A DNA stretch of 64,000 nt, from contig NZ_JAGGQG010000010.1 of assembly GCF_018613415.1 (NCBI RefSeq), positions 347,573-411,572 on the forward strand, in the 5' to 3' direction. The notes beneath the pieces were generated by a model. That model had not been told where the DNA came from and ran no database searches. It saw only the letters and a program-made list of their open reading frames with translations. The position numbers and the translations under genes were made by a program. Positions 28,950-38,439 of the stretch are shown one piece after another (position 1 is the stretch's first letter; every line of letters begins with the position of its first letter). The stretch is from Bacillus sp. ISL-18 (lineage in GTDB: Bacteria > Bacillota > Bacilli > Bacillales > Cytobacillaceae).

Positions 28950-29933
28950 TTAATATTCCGCCAGCTCACGCATTGCTTTTTCAACTTTGTCCGGATTAAT
29001 CATAAAGAATTTCTCCATAGTAGGAGAATATGGCATAGCCGGGACATCTGGCCCTGCGAGCCGCTTAATCGGAGCATCTAAATCAAATAAACAATGTTCC
29101 GCTATAATGGCTGAAACTTCACCGATGATGCTTCCTTCCTTATTGTCCTCTGTTATTAGCAGAACCTTGCCCGTTTTAGAAGCTGCCTCAATAATTGCCT
29201 CTTGGTCCAGCGGGTAGACAGTTCGTAAATCAAGGATATGAACAGAAATTCCATCGCGGGCTAATTTTTCTGCCGCTTGAAGGGCAAAATGAACACATAG
29301 ACCATAAGTAATGACCGTAATATCTTCACCTTCTCGCTTTACATCAGCTTTTCCGATCGGCAGGGTATAATCATCGGCAGGGACCTCACCCTTAATTAAA
29401 CGATAGGCCCGTTTGTGCTCGAAAAAGAGAACAGGGTCATTGTCGCGAATAGCTGCTTTTAATAGTCCTTTCGCATCGTATGGTGTTGAAGGCATGACTA
29501 TTTTCAAGCCCGGCTGATTAGCAAAAACGGCTTCCACTGATTGGGAATGATAAAGTGCTCCATGTACTCCTCCGCCGTAAGGGGCACGGATAACAATTGG
29601 ACAGTTCCAATCATTATTAGAACGATAGCGAATTTTTGCCGCTTCAGAAATAATTTGGTTTACAGCAGGCATGATAAAATCAGCAAATTGCATTTCTGCA
29701 ATTGGGCGCATTCCGTACATCGCTGCCCCGATTCCTACACCTGCGATAGCTGACTCGGCAAGTGGTGTATCAATGACCCGCTCCTCGCCAAATTGTTCGT
29801 ACAACCCCTGGGTTGCTTTAAATACGCCGCCTTTTACCCCTACATCTTCTCCTAGGATAAACACTTTTGGATCCCGTTCCATTTCTTCACGCATCGCCAT
29901 TGTGATTGAATCAATATATGAAATAATTGCCAT
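28950..29933 (-). CDS. bkdAB: Branched-chain 2-oxoacid dehydrogenase E1 beta subunit
   Basis: A 327-residue transketolase-type subunit that, with BkdAA, decarboxylates branched 2-oxoacids onto thiamine diphosphate. LGEDVGVKGGVFKAT, PLAESAIAGVGIGAA and QFADFI follow the E1-beta pattern, and the transketolase C-terminal domain covers the last 120 residues. It lies 12 bases after bkdAA and 15 before the bkdB start, inside the same operon. Intact and of family length. Confidence 0.96.
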   Translation of the reverse strand: MAIISYIDSITMAMREEMERDPKVFILGEDVGVKGGVFKATQGLYEQFGEERVIDTPLAESAIAGVGIGAAMYGMRPIAEMQFADFIMPAVNQIISEAAKIRYRSNNDWNCPIVIRAPYGGGVHGALYHSQSVEAVFANQPGLKIVMPSTPYDAKGLLKAAIRDNDPVLFFEHKRAYRLIKGEVPADDYTLPIGKADVKREGEDITVITYGLCVHFALQAAEKLARDGISVHILDLRTVYPLDQEAIIEAASKTGKVLLITEDNKEGSIIGEVSAIIAEHCLFDLDAPIKRLAGPDVPAMPYSPTMEKFFMINPDKVEKAMRELAEY

Positions 29934-29945
29934 TTTACGTCCCCC

Positions 29946-30947
29946 TTACTCTTCCGTTTCCGCATAAACATATTTCAATGCATCTTCTGGTGCTGAATAA
30001 GGAGCATTTTCAGCATAATCAGTCGCCTCATTCACCAGTTTCATCACACGGTCATTGATTTCTTTTTCTAGTTCATCATTTAAGACATTCGTTTCCTTCA
30101 AATAGGCTCCAAAGGTCATCAGCGGATCCTTTGTTTTTGCTTTAGCCACTTCATCCGGTGCGCGGTATGAACGATCGTCATCATCCGAAGAATGTGGTGT
30201 AAGACGGTAAGAGACCGTTTCAACCAGTGTTGGACCTTCACCGCGGCGGCCTCTGTCAGCAGCCTCTTTTACAGCCCTATACACTTCTAAAGGATCATTA
30301 CCATCCACTGTTACACCTGGCATCCCATATCCGATTGCACGATCTGACACCTTTTCACAGGCCAATTGTTTTTCAATTGGGACAGAAATAGCATATTTAT
30401 TATTTTCACACATGAAAATAACAGGAAGTTTATGCACACCTGCAAAGTTTGCTCCCTCATGGAAATCTCCTTGGTTTGAGGAACCTTCTCCAAAGGTAAC
30501 AAATGTTACGAGGTCTTTTTTCTCCATCTTTCCTGCAAGAGCGATTCCTACAGCGTGAGGAACTTGTGTCGTAACAGGAGACGATCCTGTAACGATTCTA
30601 TTTTTCTTTTGGCCAAAGTGTCCAGGCATTTGCCGGCTCCCCGAATTGGGGTCCTCCGCCTTGGCAAAACCCGAGAGCATCAATTCTGTTGGGGTCATCC
30701 CGAATGTTAATACAACCCCCATGTCACGGTAATAAGGAAGTACATAATCCTTCTCGCGGTCAAGAGCAAAAGCGGCCCCTACTTGTGCTGCCTCTTGGCC
30801 CTGACATGAAATAACAAATGGGATTTTTCCAGCACGATTCAATAACCACATCCGCTCATCAATACGTCGGGCCAAAAGCATCGTCTCAAACATTTCCAAT
30901 ACCTTTTGGTCGCTTAAACCTAAAATTTCATGACGCTTTTCTGCCAT
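29946..30947 (-). CDS. bkdAA: Branched-chain 2-oxoacid dehydrogenase E1 alpha subunit
   Basis: About 333 residues; binds thiamine diphosphate through GEGSSNQGDFHEGANFA and the CENNKYAIS segment, and carries the phosphate-loop-like HSSDDDD stretch of this family. The open frame extends to 30998, but ATG 30947 has GGGAGG ten bases upstream and gives a product starting MAEKRHEILGLSD, like B. subtilis BkdAA. Its products, isobutyryl-, 2-methylbutyryl- and isovaleryl-CoA, also prime branched fatty acids. Follows lpdV by 65 bases. Confidence 0.95.
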   Translation of the reverse strand: MAEKRHEILGLSDQKVLEMFETMLLARRIDERMWLLNRAGKIPFVISCQGQEAAQVGAAFALDREKDYVLPYYRDMGVVLTFGMTPTELMLSGFAKAEDPNSGSRQMPGHFGQKKNRIVTGSSPVTTQVPHAVGIALAGKMEKKDLVTFVTFGEGSSNQGDFHEGANFAGVHKLPVIFMCENNKYAISVPIEKQLACEKVSDRAIGYGMPGVTVDGNDPLEVYRAVKEAADRGRRGEGPTLVETVSYRLTPHSSDDDDRSYRAPDEVAKAKTKDPLMTFGAYLKETNVLNDELEKEINDRVMKLVNEATDYAENAPYSAPEDALKYVYAETEE

Positions 30948-31012
30948 ATATTTCTTACCTCCCGATTGTTCGCTATACACTAGCAGTGATTTTAGCATAA
31001 AACGTTTATTTA

Positions 31013-32434
31013 TTACGAATGAATGGCCTTGCCATCAACGGCTAGGGCAGCTTCTCCAATGGCTTCTGTCAAAGTTGGATGTGGATGAATGGTATGAGCA
31101 ATTTCCCATGGTGTTGCATCTAATACCATGGCAAGCCCCGCCTCTGTAATCATATCTGTTACATGCGGCCCGATCATATGCACCCCTAGAATATCATCAG
31201 TCTCCGAATCAGCAACAATTTTTACAAAGCCATCTGATTCACCGAAAACAAGAGCTTTCCCGATTGCCCGGAAGGAAAACTTGCCTATTTTCAATTTATG
31301 GCCTTTTTCTTTTGCCTGCTCCTCAGTTATTCCTACACTGGAAACCTCCGGGTTACTATAGATGCACCTGGATACTAAGTTATAATTCATTGGTGATGGC
31401 TTTTCTCCTGCTATATGCTCAACTGCAATAATTCCCTCGTGCGAGGCAACATGTGCAAGTTGTAAACCGCCGATTACGTCACCTATTGCATAAATATGTG
31501 ACTCTTTTGTTTGAAAAAATTCATTGGTCACAATAAAACCATTTTCAGCTTGGATATCTGTATTTTCAAGGCCTATTCCTTCTAGATTTGCTTGGCGGCC
31601 AACTGAGACTAAGAGTTTTTCAGCCTTAAACTGTTTAAGCACGCCTTTAACCTCTGCTGAAATACTAACCTCTTGATCTTTTACAATGGTTTCAGGCAGC
31701 ACCTTAGTACTTGTAACCAGGTTAATCCCTCTCTTTTTCATAACTCGCTGCATTTCTTTAGAAATCTCTTTATCCTCTGTTGGAATAATGCGGTCAGCAA
31801 ACTCAAGAACTGTAACATCAACACCAAAATCAGACAGCATAGAAGCCCATTCTATTCCTATCACACCGCCTCCAATTATAAGGATGGATTTTGGCAACTC
31901 TTTAAGCTGTAATGCTTCATCAGAAGACATAACAAATTCACCATCGATATCCAAACCAGGAAGCGTTCTAGGCCTTGAACCTGTGGCCACAATTACATTT
32001 TTCGGAATTAACATCTCGTTTTCCGTTCCGTTGTTCATTTCAACCGAAATGGTTCCTGGCATTGGTGAAAAAATCGATGGTCCAAGGATGCGGCCGATTC
32101 CTTCATAAACATCAATCTTTCCTTGTTTCATTAAATGTTGAACGCCTTTATGTAATTGATCAATAATTTTATTTTTTCTAGCTTGAACCTTCCCAAAATC
32201 TAATGAAACATCGCTCGTGATCACACCAAAATCCTCACCGCGCTTTGTTGTTGCAAATACTTCTGCACTTCTTAATAGTGCCTTACTTGGGATGCATCCT
32301 TTATGCAGGCAGGTTCCTCCCAACTTTCCTTTTTCAACAATGGCTGTTTTTAAACCAAGCTGAGAAGCACGAATAGCTGCCACATAGCCGCCAGTTCCAC
32401 CTCCAAGAATGACCAAATCATATTCTTGTGCCAT
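31013..32434 (-). CDS. lpdV: Dihydrolipoamide dehydrogenase of the branched-chain complex (E3)
   Basis: A 473-residue FAD flavoenzyme that reoxidises dihydrolipoate with NAD. The N-terminal GGGTGGYVAAIRA binds FAD, GGTCLHKGCIPSK holds the redox-active disulphide, GGGVIGIEWASM binds NAD and HPHPTLTEA contains the catalytic His-Glu. Located between buk and bkdAA, as in B. subtilis, so it serves this complex rather than pyruvate dehydrogenase. Confidence 0.95.
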   Translation of the reverse strand: MAQEYDLVILGGGTGGYVAAIRASQLGLKTAIVEKGKLGGTCLHKGCIPSKALLRSAEVFATTKRGEDFGVITSDVSLDFGKVQARKNKIIDQLHKGVQHLMKQGKIDVYEGIGRILGPSIFSPMPGTISVEMNNGTENEMLIPKNVIVATGSRPRTLPGLDIDGEFVMSSDEALQLKELPKSILIIGGGVIGIEWASMLSDFGVDVTVLEFADRIIPTEDKEISKEMQRVMKKRGINLVTSTKVLPETIVKDQEVSISAEVKGVLKQFKAEKLLVSVGRQANLEGIGLENTDIQAENGFIVTNEFFQTKESHIYAIGDVIGGLQLAHVASHEGIIAVEHIAGEKPSPMNYNLVSRCIYSNPEVSSVGITEEQAKEKGHKLKIGKFSFRAIGKALVFGESDGFVKIVADSETDDILGVHMIGPHVTDMITEAGLAMVLDATPWEIAHTIHPHPTLTEAIGEAALAVDGKAIHS

Positions 32435-32455
32435 TAATATTTCCTCCCCATTTTC

Positions 32456-33559
32456 TCAAATTTTTGCAGTGGAAAAATTCCCTGGATATACTTTCACCTC
32501 TTCTTCACCCCGTAAAACCCGAAGAGCTCCTTCGGCCAAGGCTTGAAGCTCATCTTCACCGGGACGAACTATCACATCTGCAATCCAATTAACCCGATCA
32601 CTAATTCGTTTGACGAAACCTGTTCCATAAGCAAGGCCTCCTGTTAAAACAATGGCATCCACCTTGCCAGAAAGAACCGCACTGCAAGAACCAATTTCCT
32701 TAGCTACTTGATAGGACATTGCCTCATATATTAATTCCGCCTTTTTGTCACCCGCAGCAATTCTTTGTTCTACTTCTATCGCATCATTTGTTCCAAGATA
32801 ACCAACAAGTCCCCCTTGCCCAACCAGTCGTTTCATAATTTCTTCTCTGTAATGTTCACCAGAGTAACAAAGTGCTATCAAATCTCCTGAAGGAACTGTT
32901 CCGGCCCGTTCAGGACTAAAAGGACCATCGCCATGCAAACCATTGTTCACATCTATTACTTTGCCTTGTTGATGGACACCAACCGTAATTCCCCCGCCCA
33001 TATGGGCAACAATTAGATTCAATTCACTGTATTCTCTCCCCAGTTCCTTTGCTACTCTCCTGGCTACAGCTTTTTGGTTTAAGGCATGAAAGATGCTTTT
33101 TCGCTCAATTAGGGAAAAACCAGAAATCCTTGCAATCGGAGCAAGTTCGTCAACAACCACCGGATCGACAATAAAGGCTGGTATATTAAGTCCTGATGCA
33201 ATTTCGTAGGCAATAATCCCGCCTAAATTGGATGCATGCTGGCCGGAGTAACCAGATTGCAAATCCTTTAACATCAAATCATTGACTGCGTATGTTCCCC
33301 CTTTAATAGGACGGAGTAATCCACCACGACCACAGACTGCTGATAATTTTGATATATTTATTCCTTCATTATCCAGTGTTTCCAAAATTGCTGTTTTTCT
33401 AAAATGATATTGGTCAATAATATTAGCAAAAGTATTAATTTTTTTAGCTTCATGGCGGATTGTTTTTTCAAAAATTGAAATTTCATGATCAAAAATGCCT
33501 ATTTTAGTGGATGTTGATCCTGGGTTGATAGCTAGTATCCGATAGTTATTTTCTTGCAA
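32456..33559 (-). CDS. buk: Butyrate (branched-chain fatty acid) kinase
   Basis: About 367 residues of the acetokinase fold; converts acyl phosphate and ADP to the acid and ATP. The N-terminal [10 protein letters not shown] is the nucleotide/phosphate motif, and [11 protein letters not shown] and TGGLAYGTG are typical of Buk. TTG 33559 is chosen because GGAGG is eight bases upstream; ATG 33565 would be only two bases away. With ptb it forms an acyl-CoA to ATP route that recovers energy from branched acyl-CoA. It lies 22 bases before lpdV in the bkd operon. Confidence 0.93.
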   Translation of the reverse strand: MQENNYRILAINPGSTSTKIGIFDHEISIFEKTIRHEAKKINTFANIIDQYHFRKTAILETLDNEGINISKLSAVCGRGGLLRPIKGGTYAVNDLMLKDLQSGYSGQHASNLGGIIAYEIASGLNIPAFIVDPVVVDELAPIARISGFSLIERKSIFHALNQKAVARRVAKELGREYSELNLIVAHMGGGITVGVHQQGKVIDVNNGLHGDGPFSPERAGTVPSGDLIALCYSGEHYREEIMKRLVGQGGLVGYLGTNDAIEVEQRIAAGDKKAELIYEAMSYQVAKEIGSCSAVLSGKVDAIVLTGGLAYGTGFVKRISDRVNWIADVIVRPGEDELQALAEGALRVLRGEEEVKVYPGNFSTAKI

Positions 33560-33601
33560 CGTCATAACCTCCACTTTAAAAACATCTACCTAATGGCAAA
33601 T

Positions 33602-33623
33602 GCGCTGAATTCTAATTCAGCGC
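33602..33623. other. Hairpin in the bcd-buk gap of the bkd operon
   Basis: GCGCTGAAT and ATTCAGCGC form a perfect 9-bp stem with a four-base loop in the 139-base gap between bcd and buk. No T run follows on the minus strand, so it is not a typical terminator. It could mark mRNA processing or stabilise the upstream part of the message. Confidence 0.5.
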
Positions 33624-33698
33624 TCCGCCTTAACTTCAATTTCATAGTTAGCCATGGATTTTTGCACTAACCTCTGACACTGGTTTTGGTTCTCGCTA

Positions 33699-34802
33699 TT
33701 ATCTTGAAATTCGATGGCTTAAAATGTGATGACCATTTTGCAAAAATTGGCTTCTTGAATTGCGGATTCGTTCAATTCTTTCTTCTGCCATCCGATCAGC
33801 GGCAACATAGGTTGGGATCCCATCCCGTTTCGAAATTTCAATTACCTTTTCAATTGTTGTATAAAGCTGTTCAACCTTTTTCATGGCACGTTCTTGATTG
33901 TAACCATAAAGCTCATCCGCCACATTAATAACGCCGCCAGCATTTATTACATAGTCCGGGGCGTAGACAATCCCCATTTCATGAATGGTATCACCATGTC
34001 GGGTATCCTTTAATTGGTTATTGGCTGAACCTGCAATTACTTTTGCTTTTAATTGAGGGATTGTTTCATCGTTGATGGTTGCCCCTAAAGCACAAGGAGC
34101 ATAGATGTCACATTCCACCCCATAAATGTCATCTGGATCAACTGCACGTGCACCAAAAGCTTCAACCGCCCGATTAACCGCTTCTTTATTAATGTCCGTT
34201 ACGATAAGCTGGGCCCCTTCCTTATGCAGATATTCACAAAGAGTATAAGCAACATTACCAACTCCCTGAACAGCAACGACTCTTCCTTCAAGAGAATCTG
34301 TACCAAATGCTTCCTTTGCCGCTGCTTTCATTCCGCGATATACACCGTAAGCGGTGACTGGAGATGGATTGCCTGATGAACCAAATGCAGGCGATATACC
34401 AGTTACAAAATCTGTTTCCTCATGGATTAGGTCCATATCCGCTACAGTGGTCCCTACATCTTCAGCTGTAATATATCTTCCATTTAAGCCTTGGATATAA
34501 CGGCCGAATGCTCTAAATAACGCTTCACTCTTATCTTTACGAGGATCGCCAATGATAACTGTTTTTCCTCCTCCTAGATTTAAACCTGCCGCTGCATTTT
34601 TATAAGTCATCCCTCTTGCAAGACGAAGAGCATCTTCAATGGCAGCTTCCTCAGAGGCATATGTCCACATACGCGTACCGCCCAATGCTGGGCCAAGAGT
34701 CGTATCATGAATAGCAATAATTGCTTTTAGACCTGATTGCTTATCTTGACAAAAAACCAATTGCTCATAATCATATTTTTCTAAATATTTAAAGATCTCC
34801 AT
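33699..34802 (-). CDS. bcd: Leucine dehydrogenase (branched-chain amino acid dehydrogenase)
   Basis: A 367-residue NAD-dependent enzyme that deaminates leucine, valine and isoleucine to 2-oxoacids, feeding the keto-acid dehydrogenase encoded downstream. The catalytic lysine is in [11 protein letters not shown], and the NAD motif is GVGNVA. Length and sequence follow B. subtilis Bcd (YqiT). The last residues (after about 355) are divergent. It is the second gene of the operon after ptb. Confidence 0.95.
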   Translation of the reverse strand: MEIFKYLEKYDYEQLVFCQDKQSGLKAIIAIHDTTLGPALGGTRMWTYASEEAAIEDALRLARGMTYKNAAAGLNLGGGKTVIIGDPRKDKSEALFRAFGRYIQGLNGRYITAEDVGTTVADMDLIHEETDFVTGISPAFGSSGNPSPVTAYGVYRGMKAAAKEAFGTDSLEGRVVAVQGVGNVAYTLCEYLHKEGAQLIVTDINKEAVNRAVEAFGARAVDPDDIYGVECDIYAPCALGATINDETIPQLKAKVIAGSANNQLKDTRHGDTIHEMGIVYAPDYVINAGGVINVADELYGYNQERAMKKVEQLYTTIEKVIEISKRDGIPTYVAADRMAEERIERIRNSRSQFLQNGHHILSHRISR

Positions 34803-34832
34803 GAATTTTTCCTCCTCAAAATGGGTAAAAAT

Positions 34833-35738
34833 CTATTTATTAACACAGCATAAGGCTAAAGCTAATGAGTAGAGCTTACTCTCAGCGGAATCCGCTCTTG
34901 ATGTCAGTACAATGGGAGCACTCGCTCCTGTAAGGACCGCACCTACCTTTGCCTTAGCAAAGTAAATTAATGATTTGTATAACACATTTCCAACTTCAAT
35001 AGAAGGCACTAATAAGATATCTGCTCTACCTGCTACATCGCTATTAATCCCTTTGTGTTCTGCCGCTAATTCAGAAATAGCATTATCAAGACCCAAGGGT
35101 CCATCGACTATGCAACCCTTAATCTGCCCGCGTCTATTCATCATTGTTAATGCAGCTGCATCAAGGGTTGCCGGCATATCTGGGTTTACCACTTCAACCG
35201 CAGCAATGACAGCCACTTTTGGCATTTCGATTCCGATTGATTTGGCAAGTGTAACGGAATTATTTACAATTTGGACTTTTTGTCCGAGGTTAGGAGCAAT
35301 GTTCATAGCAGCATCTGTAATTAAGATTAGTTGGTTATAGCCAGGGATTTCAAAAACAGAAGTATGTGATAAAACATTCCCTGTCCTAAGTCCATATTCC
35401 TTATTTAAAACTGCCTTTAATAATGTACTGGATGGAATATTTCCTTTCATCAGCACATTTGCTTGTTTGTTAAATACTGCTTGAACCGCGGACTCAGCAG
35501 CAACATCGGCAGATTCTGAATGAACAATTCTTAATTTATGATTATTCAGCAAATCATGTTTTTGCAATTTAAGCAGTAAACGGATTTTTTCTTGATCGCC
35601 ATAAAGTATAAATTCAGCAAGATTTCGCTTTAAGGCATCTATCACGGCCTCCATAACTTCTGCCGTGTCTGCTGCAGCTACAGCAACCGTATTATGGCCT
35701 TTTCGGGTTGCTTGGTTAAACAGTGAATCCAGCAACAA
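34833..35738 (-). CDS. ptb: Phosphate butyryltransferase
   Basis: A 301-residue phosphotransacylase converting butyryl-CoA or branched acyl-CoA and phosphate to acyl phosphate plus CoA. DVLMKGNIPSSTLLKAVLN, NIAPNL and the TSRADSAESKLYSLA segment define the family. The start is TTG 35738: no ATG or GTG is in frame after the preceding stop, and AAAGGG is 11 bases upstream. First gene of the bkd operon, 46 bases after the sigma-54 promoter's -12 element. Confidence 0.93.
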   Translation of the reverse strand: MLLDSLFNQATRKGHNTVAVAAADTAEVMEAVIDALKRNLAEFILYGDQEKIRLLLKLQKHDLLNNHKLRIVHSESADVAAESAVQAVFNKQANVLMKGNIPSSTLLKAVLNKEYGLRTGNVLSHTSVFEIPGYNQLILITDAAMNIAPNLGQKVQIVNNSVTLAKSIGIEMPKVAVIAAVEVVNPDMPATLDAAALTMMNRRGQIKGCIVDGPLGLDNAISELAAEHKGINSDVAGRADILLVPSIEVGNVLYKSLIYFAKAKVGAVLTGASAPIVLTSRADSAESKLYSLALALCCVNK

Positions 35739-35783
35739 GCGTTCATCAACCCTTTCTTCACTTCCTCAATCCCGTAATAAAAT

Positions 35784-35800
35784 ATGCAAGTTTTGTGCCA
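35784..35800 (-). promoter_or_regulatory. Sigma-54 (SigL) promoter of the ptb-bkd operon
   Basis: On the minus strand TGGCAC, five bases, TTGCAT: a perfect match to the -24/-12 consensus with invariant GG and GC. It lies directly between bkdR, a sigma-54 activator, and ptb, as expected from B. subtilis. Confidence 0.95.
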
Positions 35801-35843
35801 AAACACTTCTATGTAAACGTTTTATTTTCTAAAACCGAACAAT

Positions 35844-35874
35844 GCAATAATTTTCCTAGCATGAAAATTATTGC
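35844..35874. promoter_or_regulatory. Perfect 12-bp inverted repeat, candidate BkdR site or bkdR terminator
   Basis: GCAATAATTTTC and its exact complement flank a seven-base spacer. The element overlaps the bkdR stop codon and its near edge lies 44 bases upstream of the -24 element, a normal distance for an enhancer used by a sigma-54 activator. No T run follows, so a pure terminator role is less convincing. Confidence 0.5.
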
Positions 35875-37943
35875 GTGCTATTCTTTTCAAGATTAAACTT
35901 ATCCAGCTTATAATATAGATTTCTTACCGATAAACCTAATGTTTTAGCTGTTAATGTTTTATTTCCGTTCAATCGTGAAAGGGTTTCCCGGATAATCCTC
36001 GCTTCGTATTCATCCATCATTTCAGGCAAGGTCCTTTCTACATGAACCGGTACAGTGGAGTTTATTCCAGAAGATTCATACTTAAATGTTTTATTCCTTA
36101 ATTCTGGAAGATGGTGAACATCTATCAAAGTATCACTATAATTCATAAAAATAATCGCCCTGCCCAAAATATTTTCTAATTCTCGGACATTTCCCGGCCA
36201 GTCATATTCCATTAATTCAGTTAGTGCATTGTTCGTTACACCTTCCACATTTCTTCCATAGTCTCGATTAATCTTTTCAATCAGTCTGCTGCATAAAACA
36301 GGGATTTCCTCTTTACGTTTCCTGAGCGGAGGAATTTGAATTGGCATACGGTTTAATCGGTAATATAAGTCTTCCCTAAACGTTCCTTTAGCAATACCCT
36401 TTTCCAGATTTACATTTGTTGCAGCAATGACTCGGACATTTATGTTTATCGGCTTTGCAGCACCGACACGGGTAATTTCACTTTCCTGCAGAACCCTCAG
36501 GAGCTTTGCTTGCGTATTGGCAGACAATTCCCCTATCTCATCCAAAAAGATACTGCCATTGTTCGCTTCTTCAAAAAACCCTCGTTTTCCTCCCCTTTGT
36601 GCGCCTGAAAAGGCACCTTCCTCATAGCCAAATAATTCACTCTCTAACAATGATTCCGAAATGGCTGCACAATTTACCCGAATAAATTTATTGTATTTTC
36701 GGTCACTCGCATTATGGATCGCATGGGCAAACAACTCTTTACCCGTTCCTGATTCCCCTCTGAGCAGTACAGTGGCAGGAGTTTTTGCTCCAAGCTTTGC
36801 CTGTTCAATCGCAATGACCATTTCCTCCGAGATACCGATAATATCTTCGAATGTGTATTTTGCTTCAAGCGTTCGGATGATTTGTCTAGCCCGATTTAAT
36901 TCTCTGCTTAACGATTTCATTTCTGACATATCATGAACAACACCGACGCTGCCTTTTAATTTCCCTTCCACTATGATCGGAGCAACATTGACAATTACTT
37001 CCCTTTTATTTGGACCTACCCTCATTGGCACACCGCGTACAGCTCTTCTTGTTTGTAACACCTTCATATGCATACTCTCACCCTCAGAAATGTCAGCCGT
37101 TGCGGGCTGCCCGATAACTTGATCCTTGGTAAGGCCTGTTAGTCTAGTGTAGGCAGGATTAATGAGGATTCCACGCCCAGTTTCATCTACAACGGAGATA
37201 GCATCATCGCTCGAATGGATAATGGCTTGGAGCATGGTTTGGATTTCTTTTAAATTCGTTATCTCCTCTGCTAAATTGACCACTTCGGTTATATCCTTAA
37301 AAACAGCAAATGCCCCCATTAATGTTCCATTTTCTTCAATGATAGGAATTCGGGTCGTTATAATTTTTCGTCCATTACCTAATTTCATTTCTTGGTTAGA
37401 TTCTATTCTTCTTGTTTTCAAAATTAATAAAAGCCTGCTCGTTGGGATCACTTCTAGAACAGCCTTGCCAATTGCGTGCTCTTTTTTTACACCCATGATC
37501 TCCTCGGCTCTTTTATTAAACAGGATGATTTGTCCTTGTTGGTTGATTACCATCATACCATCGTTGGCCGCGTTAAAAATGAGTTCCTGCTTATATGAAT
37601 CATTCTGAAGCTTGGACACAAGTTCTTCCTTTTCTTCCATGAGCTTTGATACTAAGAAGGCCACACTCCCGGGAATTAATACAGTTTGCTTACTTTTAGC
37701 ATTTCGAATTTCTTGAAAAACTTCATCACTACCTGTTACTTCAATAATGATATCAATATTCTTATTTAAAAAGGGCTCCCAGCTTGTCCCTGTGTTAATT
37801 CCTTCTTTCCTAGCAAAGAGGATTCCCGGAGCATCTTCGTTTCGATCGATTACAACGTGAACATTAAGCACTTCGGATTCTTTTAAAATTTTTAAGATTG
37901 CCGTTCCACCTTTACCAGCACCAACAATCATAATATTTTGCAT
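35868..37943 (-). CDS. bkdR: Sigma-54-dependent transcriptional activator BkdR
   Basis: A 691-residue enhancer-binding protein that should activate the bkd operon. The N-terminal 110 residues contain a dinucleotide-fold-like start ([10 protein letters not shown]), followed by two PAS domains (about 125-235 and 245-350). The AAA+ domain has Walker A GESGTGKE near 396 and Walker B IFLDEIGE; a Fis-type helix-turn-helix ([21 protein letters not shown]) ends the protein. The sigma-54 contact loop reads GAFSGA near 444 where GAFTGA is usual. Stop lies 130 bases before ptb. The signal sensed is not evident. Confidence 0.93.
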   Translation of the reverse strand: MQNIMIVGAGKGGTAILKILKESEVLNVHVVIDRNEDAPGILFARKEGINTGTSWEPFLNKNIDIIIEVTGSDEVFQEIRNAKSKQTVLIPGSVAFLVSKLMEEKEELVSKLQNDSYKQELIFNAANDGMMVINQQGQIILFNKRAEEIMGVKKEHAIGKAVLEVIPTSRLLLILKTRRIESNQEMKLGNGRKIITTRIPIIEENGTLMGAFAVFKDITEVVNLAEEITNLKEIQTMLQAIIHSSDDAISVVDETGRGILINPAYTRLTGLTKDQVIGQPATADISEGESMHMKVLQTRRAVRGVPMRVGPNKREVIVNVAPIIVEGKLKGSVGVVHDMSEMKSLSRELNRARQIIRTLEAKYTFEDIIGISEEMVIAIEQAKLGAKTPATVLLRGESGTGKELFAHAIHNASDRKYNKFIRVNCAAISESLLESELFGYEEGAFSGAQRGGKRGFFEEANNGSIFLDEIGELSANTQAKLLRVLQESEITRVGAAKPININVRVIAATNVNLEKGIAKGTFREDLYYRLNRMPIQIPPLRKRKEEIPVLCSRLIEKINRDYGRNVEGVTNNALTELMEYDWPGNVRELENILGRAIIFMNYSDTLIDVHHLPELRNKTFKYESSGINSTVPVHVERTLPEMMDEYEARIIRETLSRLNGNKTLTAKTLGLSVRNLYYKLDKFNLEKNSTQ

Positions 37944-38130
37944 TTTTTATACCCCTTTTGGCATTAGGAAATTTTTTGCACTCATCAAAGAAAAACCCCT
38001 GCAAATATCTTCATTATCAATTTTATAACTAAATGACCCTCCTTGACAATTTTCTTCTATATAAAAATATTTTGTTGAGATATAATGATAGAGAAGTCAG
38101 TTATTATCTAGTAATTGGAAGGATTTATTT

Positions 38131-38364
38131 ATGATTCGTATTATTGCTCTCATCATTTTAGTCATTCCAGGTGCATTAGCAGCTTTAGGAATTAAATTAA
38201 TGCGTGATATGACATTTGGAATTTTGCAGGCACCATTTCCAAATTTATTATTGCAATTCTTAACGGGTTTGATTTTTTTTATCGGGGGTCTTGGATTTGT
38301 AGCAGGGTTTATATTTCATCGAGACCGGAAGCGCAATAAAGTTCAACCTAAGTTTAAGAAATAG
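38131..38364 (+). CDS. yqzF: Small membrane protein YqzF (DUF2627)
   Basis: A 77-residue protein with two hydrophobic helices (about 3-25 and 38-62) joined by MRDMTFGILQAPFPN and a basic tail. Matches the DUF2627 family next to yqiK in Bacillus; its function is unknown. AAGGATTT lies before the ATG. It is divergent from bkdR and convergent with the GDPD gene, with a shared hairpin between. Confidence 0.85.
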   Translation: MIRIIALIILVIPGALAALGIKLMRDMTFGILQAPFPNLLLQFLTGLIFFIGGLGFVAGFIFHRDRKRNKVQPKFKK

Positions 38365-38385
38365 TTTGCAGCTATGGACATTTAA

Positions 38386-38426
38386 AAAAGGAGAGGCTGT
38401 TCGATTTTGAACAGCACTCTCCTTTT
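38386..38426. terminator. Bidirectional terminator between yqzF and the GDPD gene
   Basis: Arms AAAAGGAGAGGCTGTTC (38386-38402) and the matching strand at 38409-38426 pair with one bulge, with A and T tails on opposite sides. Two convergent genes end on its two sides. Confidence 0.82.
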
Positions 38427-38439
38427 CAATTAACAAATA

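Noticed and set aside
35812-35825. CcpA cre-like sequence TGTAAACGTTTTAT upstream of the bkd promoter
   Set aside because: The core fits, but the last two positions do not match the consensus and it was found by eye; not strong enough to list.
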